DNA from: Benincasa hispida
Lineage: Eukaryota > Streptophyta > Magnoliopsida > Cucurbitales > Cucurbitaceae
Assembly: GCF_009727055.1 (NCBI RefSeq)
Contig: NC_052359.1
Span: forward strand, 64,122,671 to 64,186,670
Reading direction: 5' to 3'
DNA length: 64,000 nt
A model generated the notes under the pieces. It was not told the origin of the DNA, did no database searches, and saw only the letters and a list, made by a program, of their open reading frames with translations. The stretch's first letter is position 1; every line of letters starts with the position of its first letter. The position numbers and the translations under genes are program-made. Below are positions 11,033 to 23,608 of this stretch, one piece after another.

Positions 11033-12010
11033 ATGACAAACCTTACAAAATTAGAATTTGCGGCCCTTGACATTAATGACATTAATTATTTGTCATTGAT
11101 GCTTGATGCCAAAATTCACCTGCATGCTATGAACTTGGAAGAAATAAAGAAGGAAATTTGACATTCGGTCATGACAAAACAAAAGTTATGATTTTCTTTC
11201 GTCATCATCTCCACGAGAGATTAAAATTGAGTATCATACAATAAAAGATCCTCGTATCTTGTGGAAAAAATTGAAAGAAAAGTATGGTCATAAAAAGATA
11301 GTTATTATTCTTAAAGCTTGTTATGAGTAGATGCATTTAAGACTACAAGATTTTACATCAATAAGTGATTACAATTTCACATTATTTAAAATCAGTTCAA
11401 AATTATTGTTATGCAAAAAGAAGATTATTGATGTTGGTATGTTAGAGAAGACATTTTCTACATTTCATGTCTCGAATATGCTCCTGCAAAAGCAATATCG
11501 AGAGAAATGTTTTAAACAACATTTTGAACTAATTTCATGTATTCTCATGGCCAAACAAAATAGCAAGTTCTTGATGAAGAATCATAAATCTCGACCAACT
11601 GGAATAACACCATTTCCTGAAGTGAATGTTGTGAATGTTAATAATCATGGTTGAGGTCGTGGTTGTGGTCAAGGTCGGTTGAGGAAGAAATAATTATTAT
11701 TTCTATGGTGGTCGTTCTAATCATTCAAATTTCAAAAGAATCACACAAAAAAATGATGATCACAAAGGAAAAGCTCCACAAGATAAGAGTTTAAATAGTG
11801 AAATAAATGTTTCCGATGTAGAATGACTGGGCATTGGTCACGTACCATTCATACGTCAAACTTAGTTGACCTCTATCAAGCATCCTTAAAGGAAAAAGAA
11901 AAAAATGTAGAAGCAAATTTTGCATATCAAGATAATGATATTTTTGACCCATCCCATATGATAATTTTGGATATGGCAGACTTCTTTAAATCTCCTAAAG
12001 ATAAGATTGA
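11033..12010 (+). pseudogene. copia gag remnant
   Basis: The frame opens at ATG 11033 with MTNLTKLEFAALDI, a typical start of plant copia gag (UBN2-type). Continuation through 11331-11654 (MHLRLQDF, LEKTFSTFHVSNMLLQKQYREK, LISCIL..KQN) matches the family. A CCHC zinc knuckle follows at about 11810 (CFRCRMTGHWSRT), but its last Cys is replaced by Ile. Stops include TAG just before 11331 (a Trp is usual there) and breaks near 11160, 11655 and 11690. Gag packages element RNA; this one cannot be translated whole. Confidence 0.75.
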
Positions 12011-12314
12011 CACATTTGATGAAACTTCAATTTTTTTTATTTATTATTATTTTTTTTATCTATCTTCATTTTTTATAGTAACTTTTGTATACTTTAAGTG
12101 TTGTTCTTCTTTAATGAAGAAACATAGATCATTTTCATATGATGGATGATTAAAAAATGAGCAAAGAATATTTATGTCTAGCAGACAGTGCAACTACACA
12201 CACAATACTTACAAATAAAAAATACTTTTCAAAATTGAAAATGTTAAAAGCAATAAAGTAAATACAATATCAAGTTCTACAAACTTGATCGAAGATTATA
12301 GAAAAGCAAATATT

Positions 12315-12803
12315 CACTACTACAAAAATTAGATTATGTGATGTTTTTCATTGTCAAGTAAAAGGTATACCCGACGCTTATAAAAACGTCGAATATTCAA
12401 CTGTCAAGTATAATGTGATAACTTGATTCAAAAAAAAATGAGGAGTATGATTTGGGGGTCGCAATTTTGATGAGTGAGAACGATTGTGTTGCACAAATGG
12501 AGAAGGACCACGCAAAAAATTAGGACGGGAGAATCTAAACAATATAATATATATTTTTAATTAAAATTTAATATTTTACTTGATATTTAAATAGTGTCAA
12601 GTAAAATTTATTAAACTTGGCATTCTTAAAACGTGAAGTTCTAGTTAGTGTAAAAAAGTGTGGAAATTTCCGTGAAATCTCCGCCTTTTTTGCACATTTC
12701 TTGACGTTTTCTCTTAAAAATATCATTACTTGATGTTTTTTTTTAAAAAAAAGTTAAGTAATTAAAAGTTACAAATGTCAAGTAATGCAGATTTTGTAGT
12801 ATG
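12315..12803. mobile_element. non-autonomous CACTA (En/Spm-type) MITE
   Basis: The left end is CACTACTACAAAAAT and the right end, read inverted, is CATACTACAAAATCT, an imperfect CACTA terminal repeat. The element is 489 bp and flanked by ATT on both sides (12312-12314 and 12804-12806), the 3-bp duplication expected for CACTA transposons. Subterminal acgtcaag / cttgacgt words repeat at both ends. It has no coding capacity and interrupts the copia gag-pol region. Confidence 0.8.
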
Positions 12804-13770
12804 ATTATTTTGCCTAGAGGAACAAAAATTATAATTGATAATGCATTGTTCTCTAGTCAATCAAAGAGAAATCTTCTAAGTTTTAAAGATATACGTTGCA
12901 ATGGTTATCATATTGAGATTGCTAGTAAAAATAATGAGGAATATCTATATATTATCTCAATTGTCTCAAATGAAAAGCATATATTGGAAAAGTTGTCTGT
13001 TTTATTTTTTGGATTGTATTATACTCGTATATGAGTAATTAAAATATATGCAACAATGAATCTGAAGTTCATGAATCAAGATATATTTGCTATTTGGTAT
13101 GATAGATTGGGTCATCCAGAGTCTATAATGATGAGAAGAATTATTGAGAATTCAAGTGGACACTCATTGAAGAGTTAGAAGATTCTTCAATATAATGAAT
13201 TATCATGTGATGCTTGCTCTCATGACAAATTAATAATTAGATCATCACCAGGTAAAGTGGGATCTGAATCACTTGCATTTTTAAAACAAATTCATGGTGA
13301 TATATGTAGACCTATTAATCCACCAAGTAGACCATTTAGATATTTTATGGTATTAATATATGCATCTAGTAGATGGTCACACGGTGCTTATTATCAAGTC
13401 GAAATCTTTTATTTGCCCAAATAATTAAGTTAAGAGTATAATTTACTGATTATACAATGAAGATCATTCGTCTTGATTATGCTAGTGAATTTAAATCCCA
13501 AACTTTTGATCATTATTATATGTCAATTGGGATAAGTGTTGAACATTCTATAGCTCATGCTTATACACAAAATGGTTTAGCATAATCATTTATAAAATGT
13601 TCGCAATTAATTGCAAGACTATTACTTATAAGAGCTAAGCTTTCTTCATCTGTATGAGGACATGCTTTTTTGCATACAGCGTCACTTATACGTATCAGGC
13701 TAGTAGCTTATCATAAGTACTCGTCATTACAATTAGCTTATGGTCATGAGCCAAATATTTCCCATCTGAG
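12804..13770 (+). pseudogene. copia GAG-pre-integrase and integrase remnant
   Basis: 12804-13034 reads ILPRGTKIIIDNALF and NLLSFKDIRCNGYHIE, the segment following the protease in copia. 13060-13430 gives IWYDRLGHPESIMMRRI and CDACSHDKL (HHCC zinc-binding region), then FLKQIHGDICRPINPPS and the start of the integrase core. Further integrase core sequence to about 13770 is split between frames by many stops. Integrase would join element DNA to the host; this copy is inactive. Confidence 0.7.
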
Positions 13771-14470
13771 AATTTTTGGATGTACGATATATGCTCCAAT
13801 TGCTCCACACAACGCACTAAGATGGGTCCTCAAATGAGGTTAGGAATATATGTTGGATATGATTCCCTATCAATTATTAAATATCTTAAACCCCTGATGG
13901 ATGATGTATTTACTGCACGATTTGCTAATTGCTATTTTAATAAGAAAAAATTTCTAATATTAGAGGGAGGAATTAAGAAATTGGACAAAGAAGTAACAAG
14001 AAATGCATCGTTATTGTCACATTTAGATCTCTGTACAAATCAATGTGAACTTGAAGTTCAAAAGTTAATTCATTTGCAAAATATAGCAAATCAATTACCA
14101 GATGCATTTATAGATACAAAGAAAGTAACCAAGTCACATATACCAGCCGATAATGTTCAATAAAAAATTGATATCCTAACACAACAAGTTGTCACTAATG
14201 AGTCTTGAACACAGCAGAAGCGTGATAGACTAGTGGGTTCCAAAGATAAAAATCATCGAAAACGAAAAATAATTAATAGTAAAAGAGACTTGGCTGAGAA
14301 TGTAAATACCCATGAAGAAATCCTTAACGTGACTAGTGAGGAAGGTTAAATATCTAAAGATAATAATGAGATTTCAATAAACTATGTGATTGACAAGAAA
14401 AAGATGGAATCGAACTAATCTAGTTATTGACAACATTTTTGTATATAATGTTGCTCTTGATATTATATCT
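13771..14470 (+). pseudogene. copia integrase C-terminus / linker remnant
   Basis: The frame 13780-14163 (MYDICSNCSTQRTKMGPQ.RLGIYVGYDSLSIIKYLKP, then FTARFANCYF) matches the plant copia pattern AP-RTKMGPQRRLGIYVGF...RYLEP..GD.FTARFADCHF. This lies between the integrase core and the RT, with NQLPDAFIDTKKVTKSHIPA following. Stops at 14161 and onward break it before the RT. Confidence 0.65.
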
Positions 14471-15420
14471 GAAAATGAGGATCCTGAACAAAAATCTATT
14501 GAAGAGTGTCGATATAGAAAAGATTGGCTTTAGTGGAAAGAAGCAATCAAGGCAAAATTAAACTCACTTTTAAAACAACAGATTTTCGGACCAGTAGTAG
14601 TTCGAATACTAGAAGGTGTTAAACCTGTGAGATACATGTGGGTATTTTTGAGAAAAAGAAATTAAAATAATGAGGTCACAAGATACAAAACAAGACTTGT
14701 TGCACAAGGTTTTTCACAAAGACTTTGTATTGATTATGAGAAGATATATTCTCCAATGGTGGATACAATTACACTAAGATATTTAATTGGTCTGACTGTG
14801 TATGAAAATCTGAATATGCATCTTATGGATGTAGTCACAACATATTTATATAGATTTCTTGATAATGATATTTATATAAGAATCCCAGAAGAATTTAAGG
14901 TATCTGAAACACATACATCAAATTCTCAGGAATTGTATTCAATAAAGTTACAAAAATTACTATAGGATTGAAACAATTAGTATAGATGTAGTACAATCGC
15001 TTGAGTGGATATTTATTGAAAGAAAGATATCAAAATAATCCAATATGTTCGTGTGTTTTTATAAAAATCACAATTAAGTTTTGCTATTATAACTATATAT
15101 GTTAATTACTTGAATATAATTGGAACTCCTAAAAAGCTTTCAAAGGCAATAAAATATATTAAGAAAGAATTTGAGATGAAAGATCTCGGAAAAAATAAAA
15201 TTTTGCCTTAGTTTTCAAATTGAGCATTTAATGGATGGAATATTTATTCATTAATCAACTTATACAGGGAAAATTTTGAAAATATTTTATATGGGCAGAG
15301 CACATCCATTAAATATTCCAATGGAAGTCCGTTCATTGGATATAAAGAAAGATATGTTTCGACCTTGAGACGATAATGAAGAACTTCTTGGTTCTGAATA
15401 CCATATCTTAGTGCAATTAG
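14470..15420 (+). pseudogene. copia reverse transcriptase remnant
   Basis: Recognisable blocks are WKEAIKAKLNSL, VRYMWVF, TRYKTRLVAQGFSQR, YSPMVDTITLRYLI, MDVVTTYLY and IRIPEEFK. These are ordered as in copia RT but split by stops at about 14532, 14664 and 14963 and by frameshifts. The catalytic YVDD box is YVNY at about 15100-15111 (IYVNYLNIIGT), so both aspartates are lost. FEMKDLG follows at 15170. The enzyme is dead. Confidence 0.75.
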
Positions 15421-15427
15421 TGAACTT

Positions 15428-15997
15428 ATGTATCTTGTTAATAATACAAGACCATATATTGCATTTTCAGTAAATTTATTAGCTAGATATAGTTCTTCTC
15501 CTACAAAAAGATTTTGGAACAGAATTAAGCATATACTCCATTATCTCCAAGGAACAATCGATATGGGTTTGGTTTATTCAAATAAATCAAATTTTGACCT
15601 AGTTGATTATACAAATTCTAGATATTTATCTGAACCACACAAAGCTAGATCTCAAACAAGTTATCTGTTTTCTATAACATGGCGATCAGTGAAACAGACC
15701 ATAACGGCCACTTCCTCAAATCATGTTGAAATTATTGCAATTCACGAGGCTAGTCGAGAATGTATATGGCTAAAATCAATGACTCAGCACATTCGTGAAA
15801 CATGTGACTTGTCTTCTAATAAAAATCTTCCAACATTATTATACAAATACAACACAACTTGCATAGCCCAAATCAAAGAAGGATATATTAAAGGAGATAA
15901 AACAAATCATATTTCACCGAAGCTTTTCTACACTCATGATCTTGAAGAAAATAACGACATCACTGTACAACAAATTTGTTCGATGATAACCTGGTAG
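15428..15997 (+). pseudogene. copia RT C-terminus / RNase H remnant
   Basis: A 189-codon open stretch with MYLVNNTRPYIAFSVNLLARYSS and HILHYLQGTIDMGLVYSN, then SQTSYLFS...W.S.KQT..ATSS.H.E..AIHEASRE, the RNase H domain order of plant copia elements. The usual YLSDPHKARSQTGYVF motif appears as YLSEPHKARSQTSYLF. It has no start of its own; it is the longest surviving piece of the pol frame. Confidence 0.75.
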
Positions 15998-16179
15998 ACT
16001 TATTTAAAAGGCATAACCAACTGCAACTTTTTAAAAATTGGTGCACAACATTAGAATGTGGCAACTCAGAGATCTTAAGTGATGTTCTTTTTCCTTCACT
16101 AGGATTTTTTCCCATTGGCGTTTTTCTAGTAAGATCTTAACAAGGCATATTTCATATATATATGGTGCCTAAGGAGAAG

Positions 16180-16451
16180 TATTATAAATATTATAAAGAT
16201 AAATACATGCCCAATTGTGTCAATCTTCATATTGTTCACGTGTCTTGTAGTTATTCATGCTTGATGTTCATGTAAGATCACATCCTACTTGCCACTTTAC
16301 CTATAAATAGTGACATTTGATGGATCTTAAAATTACACACATTGGTAAGAAATCCACTTCAAATTTCTACTAAATTTTCATAATTTTAGTTATTTATATA
16401 TTATTATATTATATTTTCTCCATATCCGTTGTGTTCTTCAGTTTCCCAACA
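16180..16451 (+). repeat. 3' LTR of the copia element
   Basis: Homologous to 10541-10885 over its length, starting tattataaatatta after the purine tract and ending agtttcccaaca. It lacks about 70 bases of AT-rich sequence present in the 5' LTR. Substitutions are frequent, as expected for an old insertion. Confidence 0.75.
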
Positions 16452-18481
16452 ACTCTTATTTACTAATATTTTTAATGCAGAAGAGTTTAATGTCTAGAGC
16501 TTAAGACAAGTCAATTTGAATAATCAAATTGGAGCTCATAACCGGACCAATTAAATAATGAAACGTGGTACTTGAGAGAATCACAATAGTTTGGCAGCTG
16601 AAATTTTGACATGTGGCACTTATAAGAAACGGTCAAATCAGGATTTTGAATAAACAGTCAAAGTGAATTTTGTATGATTGTTTTTTCAGCTTATGCGATG
16701 ACGATTATCCTCTCCCATTCCATATTGACCGGCCTTCCTTGTTTTATTATTATATTTATTTTTTATTATTTTCAGCCAATGAATGAGTGAAACGTGGCCA
16801 ACAAGCATAATCCAAAAGTGCAAGAAAAATAAAATCCGAAAAGCACCGGCAACATTTTTTAATTTTTAGAGCTTCAATTTTTTATTTTTCATAGTTAAAG
16901 GACTAAAAAATCCTCATTCAAACTACAGTGTTACTAATTTTTTTCTTTGCATATTCTTTTTATCATACATCTTTACTTTCTCCTAAAATATTTCTCATGT
17001 TTTAAACCATCAAATCATATTGATATTTTTTTTTTCAAATATCAAAACTAAACCATTTTTTTTTCAAATATCATTTTATTTATTTGTTTTGATTGTTTTA
17101 AACCTTTTTTCAACTTATTTATGTTTTTGCATTTTGATTTTTTAATTATTTTTAAAATTTTATACAATCAAATATCAAATTTTTTAATTAATTTAAAAAA
17201 TTTAGATCAAAGAGTAAAGATAGATCAACCGGGTTGAGGAAATTATGGATGTGATGATAAATTAAGAATTAGTGTTCTATTGACGACAACACCATTGTTA
17301 AGAGTTGAGGTTGACGACAGAGCCTATTTCAAAGGAGTTGAAATAGAAGAAGATAGAATTTGAGTGATCACTAGTGGCTCTGAAAGGGAAATAAATGAAG
17401 TTGGTGGAGAATGAGTCGAAGTCGAAACTGATGGTGAAGTATTGGTGATGGAGAGGGAGCCATGTCTGACGAAGTAATGGATGAAGACAAATTCAAGTTA
17501 GAGGTGTCATCACTATTGGTGGAGGAGCTGATTTCAGAGAGGAAAATGGTGGCAACTTTGGTTGGAGAAGATGTATGTCGGTTGATGCTTAGAGCATGGC
17601 CAACCAATAATCTTTAGATGCTTTTTAATTTACAGTGTAATTACGAATATTTCTTATAAGTCAATTGCAATCTCATTTGTATGGTTGGGGTAGTTTACAC
17701 TTTTTATAAATTTGTTTATTTTTTATTCTTAATTCGTTTTACCATTTTTATAAATAAAATATTGATTTGTATTTGTACAAATCAAAAGTTAAAATCGGTC
17801 ATTTTTTTAATAGTTTTAGAAAAACTATATTTAAGATATAAAATCTAAAGGCTTACAAACCCCCAAAATCAACCACCATAAATGGGCTTGGTGAAGAGTT
17901 CCAAATCTTTGAAAATGACTCAACGATTAAAGCATGACTTGCTAGATAACCTAGGAGCAAATTAAAACTTTCTTTCTCACTAATTTGTCTATTTAATAGA
18001 ATTTATCACAATACCTAGAGGAGATTTTAAAATTTCTAACATTTTGGTGAGAAAACATATTTTTATCAATTTAGTTATGCACATTTTATTTAAAACTTCA
18101 GACAACATTTGTTTTTTTTTTAAGAAAAAATACTTTTTTGGTCCTTAGATTTTTAAGAATATGTACATTTGATCCTTAATGTGGCAAGATGATTTGGAAA
18201 AAATAATATTTTTTAAACTTTCCCACTTCTCTTCATCTTCTTTCTTTTCTCCTCTCTATTGTCCTCCCTTCTCCATCTCCATGTCTCTTTGTTGCCATTT
18301 TTTTCACTTGAAGAAAATGATGGAATTTGCTTATTTCTCTCATCTAATTTTTGCCTTATACTAGTAAACTTTCTAACTTCTTTTCCTTTTCATTATACTT
18401 CAAACACAAAATTTCTAATACATTTAAATCATTATGTCTAAAACTTTCTTAAATTACTTTCAAATACATTAACACCAAAAT
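16452..18481. other. intergenic AT-rich DNA
   Basis: No supported gene. Ser/Leu/His-rich frames at 17371-17607 (-) and 18179-18441 (+) show no domain and look like chance translations. Nothing else recognisable. Confidence 0.5.
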
Positions 18482-20385
18482 TAATTGGCCACGATGAAGG
18501 GGCATCGCAGTTAACTCTGATCCCCAAATGCTCAGGTTCGACGACTAAATTCCTATCCAGCCCCAAGACTGCACAATTAGAGGTTGCATATGGGTGCATT
18601 GAGAGTCCAACGATGTTGGTGGTTGAACTGCTTGTGAACAGAAATATACCCATTTTTCTCGGGTATCATCACCTTGGTTGCATACTTTACCCTCAAAATG
18701 CCCCCATCACGTCCATGTCTAACACCTTTAATATGATTCAATTATGAAGCAAGAATTTATGCTCAAAATTGTATAATAAGTTAATTTTTGAACACCCAAA
18801 AAATCTCAGGAGATTGTCTAAACAAAATTAGAAAGTATATGTAATCTCAATTTTCATGTAAAGAACACTCCAACAATAATGTATAGTTGGACTTAATTTG
18901 CTTTTAAGAGTATGAAACATTTTCAAAGCCTAAATGCATGATTGAAATTAACTCTACAAAAAAGGTTTAAGAAACTAAAAAGTCACCTTATTTGTTAAGG
19001 TATATGAAAGATTATGATCTTGACCGATTTCAAGCCAAATAGTGATTTCATGTGGTTTGTTATTTGAATTTTTAAAACTTTATATGATTTGAGATTAGAT
19101 TTACCGTTTGTTGTGTTATTTAAACTAGTAATTTTTAAATTAAAGCTATCGTATTTTAATTATGTAGGTCATATATATAAGCTATATTATAAACCTTTTA
19201 TTTTTTTTTCTCTCTCCTTTCCATTATCATCCACGTCACAAAATTTGAAATGGCCAACACACAAATGACAAAACACCAAAGTTTTAATCAAGTAATTTCA
19301 AAATAATTAATTTCCAAATAACCCACAGGGTTTGAATCTATAAATCCATAAAAAAGTAAAAAAAACATTATTTTACACCATAATGATCAATAGTGAATGG
19401 GATAGTTAATAATAGAAAGTGAAAAAAACCATAAAATGAACGGACAAGACTGAGCATAAAGGTATTGGAAAGGTTGGTTTGTTGTTTATCTATGAACTTG
19501 ACATGTTGTTTAGAAAAGATCTAGTTGTTCGGATTCTTAGTTGAATCCAAAATTAAAAAATCGAACCGATATCGAATCGGGGTTTCTTTGTTTTATATAT
19601 AGAACCAATTTTGGTTCATATTTAATTTTCATTTATCTATAAATGGGATGAAAACAAATTACCTTGTCCCAAGTCAGATTAAGTGTCCAATATGCCGCTA
19701 AACCTATGGTTGTGACGTCGGCATGCCATACATGATGTCAAGCTTCCCATTCGGTAAGCATCGGCAAAGCTATCCATGACATTGCTGACATCTTCTTTCG
19801 TCATATATTGCAGTCGACATATTAAGATGTCCAAAAAATAAAATCCATGGATCGTGTCCGCGAGGGAGACCTGTCCCAAATGGGACGGAGAATCCCGAAT
19901 CACGGATGAAGGAGGGAGTGGGAAATAATATTCCTGACCCGACCCGACTCCGCTCAGCCTTTTGTATCTAAAATATAAATTTAATAATATATAAGTATAT
20001 ATCGTAGACCTTGTTAGGATAATTATGGTTTTTAGACTTTATTACTTTAATTCCTTAGATGTCTTAATATTTAAGATGGATGTTGTTAAATTTTATATAT
20101 TTAAAGAATTGTTAAAATTATATATTTAATTAAAATAAAAATTGTTAGAAAAAATGATGGTGAGAAAATTTTCCTCGCAAAGACCTAATTCTCGGCGAAT
20201 CGCCACCCGTTCCCCCAGAAAAATTCGTGGGACGGAAATGGAATATGGGGGCGGGACGGGGATGGGGAGGGCTTCCCATCTTCGCCCGCCATGGACATCT
20301 CTGGATATAGCTTAATGTCTTCACCGAGTTCGTCGATCCATTTTTCAGGCCGGCTTCGATCAATCTTGAGATTATTTTGCATGTT
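18482..20385 (-). pseudogene. SDR pseudogene B (paralogue of the 5780-8141 gene)
   Basis: Exon 3 equivalent at 18725-18482: acceptor AAAG|GTGTTAGAC, then GIFLFTSSSTTNIVGLSMHPYATSN (the catalytic Lys of YxxxK is Asn) and LGIRVNC. The last roughly 75 codons of exon 3 are missing. Exon 2 equivalent starts in the middle of the exon: 20385-20303, an insertion (20302-19815), then 19814-19663 with the conserved donor GACAAG|GTAAT. The cofactor-loop end and exon 1 were not found. Frameshifts are present in the remaining exon 2. It cannot encode an enzyme. Confidence 0.8.
19815..20302. mobile_element. insertion of about 490 bp inside exon 2 of SDR pseudogene B
   Basis: The exon sequence before (ending tgcag) and after (starting tggatatagct) is contiguous in the intact gene, so the intervening bases are an insertion. 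It begins near agatgtcca and ends near tggacatct, an inverted match. Both ends are rich in gggacgg/cccgtcc-like words, while the middle is AT-rich. This suggests a non-autonomous TIR transposon, but no clean target duplication was identified. Confidence 0.5.
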
Positions 20386-21601
20386 GCTCATTTGGCTCAA
20401 GGCCCAATGATTTTAATGACTTGCTTCTAATCAAATTTGAGCTCAAATAATACCAAAATTAAGAAATGGAGGAAATTAGCAAAATCGAGAGGTGCCTTTT
20501 GATTTTTGTCAAAAAAATGGGAAATAGTAATTAGGCAGCATGTTTGCGGACATGACATATCATATATTATATATATAGTTTAATCTTCAAAATGTTCTCT
20601 GACATGGTCGATTAAAATTTTTTCGAGTAGTGTGTAAATTATTATACGTTGTATAAATTCTCAATAGAAATACATTGTTAAAATGGAATCGTCTAGTAAT
20701 GATACCGTGTATCAATCTCTCAATGAGAATACAGTACTAAGTAATAAATGGAAACGTCGGTTATGAGACTTCAATCACAGATTCAAAGAGAATAAACGTG
20801 TCAGATTTTTTCTCCAATTTTAAAATTGAATTGACGTTTCATATATGTTTTGATTTGATTTAACCATTTTTCGAAATATTTAGAATTAATCAATTTTTTA
20901 GTTTGTTTATCACCAATTTTGATTTACTAATTAATATATCTTGATTTACATTACATTATCGTTTTTTATTATTAAAATCGGATTAAGAACTTTTATCCAG
21001 ATTAAGATTTTACTCATATTTTATACATATTATCATGTAACAAACTATACATTTCATTTAAATTTTATCATTTTAAAATTTTTTTATCACCTTTTATTCA
21101 ATTATCATTTATTAATATTATTATATCATTAATTTGTCTTTTTAACAAATTAAATAAAGTATTAACTTTGTAATTTGTGTTTTTGGCTATGTCTCTACAA
21201 ACGAGTTAAATTCTTTTGTAAGTTTTGTGTTTGATTTGGAGTTATAAATAGTGTGTAATTGGTGAACCTTAATGAAAAATGGAATTATGAATACAGTGTA
21301 ATTGTAAATAAACGAGTCCTTCTTGATATTCTCTCCCGGAATTAATATTTGAATTTATAATTTTATTATCAAATTGATTTTTACCTAACTAACTTCGATT
21401 TATTTAAATGTTTGTTAGCAATTCAATTGTATTTAAAACTTTTGCATTATTTATCATATTATTATCAAATTAATTTGAAATTTTTTCAATATTATCGATG
21501 TTTTCATTTTCATATAGAAACATGTAATGACTTGTTTGTACTTAGAGAAACATTATAAATGAGAATTAATCTTTAAATGTTTGTACTTATATATATATAT
21601 C

Positions 21602-21634
<33 letters not shown>

Positions 21635-23608
21635 CTATATATATACTTTCATTTTTATTATCAATAATAATAATAATTTATTATTATATAAAATAAGATA
21701 ACAGAAAATCCTGATCTCATCTCTTCACTTAGCCGTCTCCCAAATCTCTTTTCCCTCCTTCTCATCTCATGTTCGTGAGCACCCTTTCCTTGAATTTCAT
21801 CGTCTTGACTAGTTTGAACGACCACCCTCGCCAGGTCACCGACTTTTTCAATCGCAACATGTTCATGGCTTTGTTTCTACTTTTAACATCGTTTTCAATT
21901 GTGGGGATTAATAGTGTTAAAGTTCTTTTCAAAGATCCTATGAGCAAGATGGTCCATGAAAACAAATAAACTTCCACAACTGGTTGGTGTCAAATGTATC
22001 ATATTTCCAATAGTCACATCATTCTAAAGTTGCAAATTTCTCAAATACTCATTGCCCAACAATTTATTGTATAAATCAACTTTGCTCTTTCTCACTTTTG
22101 AGGAAGTCATCGTTATAGGACTCCATAAGTTTCTAATGACCCCCACCGCCTGGTCGTCACTTCCCTTGCATATACACGTTTCTAGGTAGTTGGAACGTTA
22201 AAGACCATATTGGGTGATTTTTAATTTTTGCCTTCAAATGTTTAGATACTATATATTTGTGTTTAATGTTTAGGTATAGTGTAATTTGTTGGCTTCGAGT
22301 TGTTTTTTGAATCTTTGCATTCTCATTTATACTTATTTTGTTGTTTTAGGTAGTTTGTCTCTACTAATTAGATATTTTTATTATAAATTCGTTGCTATTT
22401 TTTATAATTTTTGAAATTTTTTTACCATTTTCAATGAAATTTTAAATTTTTGCTATTTTTCTTGTTAGCCTACTAAATTTAGTCATTTTCACTAAAATCC
22501 AATCTTTATCCACATTGTTTTGCTGCTTAGTTTAACGGTCAAGGTTTCTTCCTTGGCACCAAAGTAAAATCTTTGCTATCATTTCTTTTCTTTTCATTTT
22601 GTGCATGTGTTGATGGTATGAAAATTAAAGTTGATCCTATCACACAAAATGTGAATGTTTCACAGAAAGTCTGACAAATCATGAACCAAATAATATACGC
22701 AACGCAAATATACGCAAATAACACATCAGAGTCAAGTGATGGGTGTATGCTATTAGTAATGTTAATATTCATATACTATTTTTTTTTTAGATTATAGATA
22801 TTAAGCTATCATATTTTTTTGAATTATAAAATTTTAATACTTTTTTGGTCTTGATTTTTAACCTTTTTTTATGTTTGTGGCCGATATTTGTTCTCCAAGT
22901 TTCAACATTCAATAGCCAAGTAATTAATACGATCTTGCTCGATTAGCTTCGGTTTTTGTGTTAATCATGTGAACTTTTATATGATGTTCTATCTTTGAAT
23001 GTTTTTCATATTATTGAATTGGGTTGGTGATTATGCTTTTCCCTCAACACTTAAATAGGAATTGGGATGAATAATTTTTTTAAAAAATTGTTTAGAAATA
23101 ACTTTGGTTAGGACGCTAACACTTTTAAACTTTTAAATTGCCTTTCACTCCTTATTCTACGACATATCTAGTCATTTTATGTTTATGTTACATAATAGTA
23201 TATATATGTCATTCTAACTAGACATTTTTTATTTAATTTTTTAATGTTATAGACAATAAGACAACTAAAAAAAAGTCTTCACGAAATATTAAAACATCAC
23301 AACTACAAATAAAAATAGATCAACTTGGTGCACAATTAGCAGCAAAAGTGATAATATCTCCCAAAGAGGGTTAATTCTTAGAAACATCCTTGAAAGATTC
23401 TATTATTATGCTCAAACATATAAACTAGAGTATTGAACTTTCTTGAAAATTATTTATCTTATTCCCTCTAACTCGCTTTTCTTTTTCTCTATAACCAATC
23501 ATTATTCTTCAAATCTCATTCATACACAAATACAAATAAAGACTGAATAAATACACAAGATAGTATTTGAATTCATAGTAGAAACAACCCTCATAAGTGT
23601 GGACATTT
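20386..23608. other. intergenic AT-rich DNA
   Basis: No supported gene over 3.2 kb. It contains a (TA)n run at about 21588-21647 and a somewhat less AT-rich stretch at 21715-21970 with overlapping 66- and 71-codon frames on opposite strands; neither resembles a known protein. Other short frames (22539-22772) look like chance. Confidence 0.5.
21588..21647. repeat. (TA)n microsatellite
   Basis: An imperfect tatata run broken by ctatat units. It has no other content. Confidence 0.8.

Larger units (their letters stand above)
10541..16451 (+). mobile_element. decayed Ty1/copia LTR retrotransposon
   Basis: About 5.9 kb, bounded by related LTRs (10541-10885 and 16180-16451). The order gag, GAG-pre-integrase, integrase, reverse transcriptase, RNase H is the copia order. 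A purine tract (aaggagaag, 16171-16179) precedes the 3' LTR, and ttatcagcac follows the 5' LTR in the primer-binding position. Flanks gctct (10536-10540) and actct (16452-16456) could be a 5-bp target duplication with one change. All coding parts carry several stops and frameshifts. The LTRs differ every 8-10 bases or so by eye, so the insertion is old. A CACTA MITE is nested at 12315-12803. Confidence 0.85.

Noticed and set aside
17371..17607. 78-codon minus-strand Ser/His-rich frame
   Set aside because: No domain or splice context; composition looks like chance.
21762..21977. Overlapping frames of 71 (-) and 66 (+) codons in a less AT-rich stretch
   Set aside because: Neither strand shows a motif or family resemblance; a lone fragment without flanking exons.
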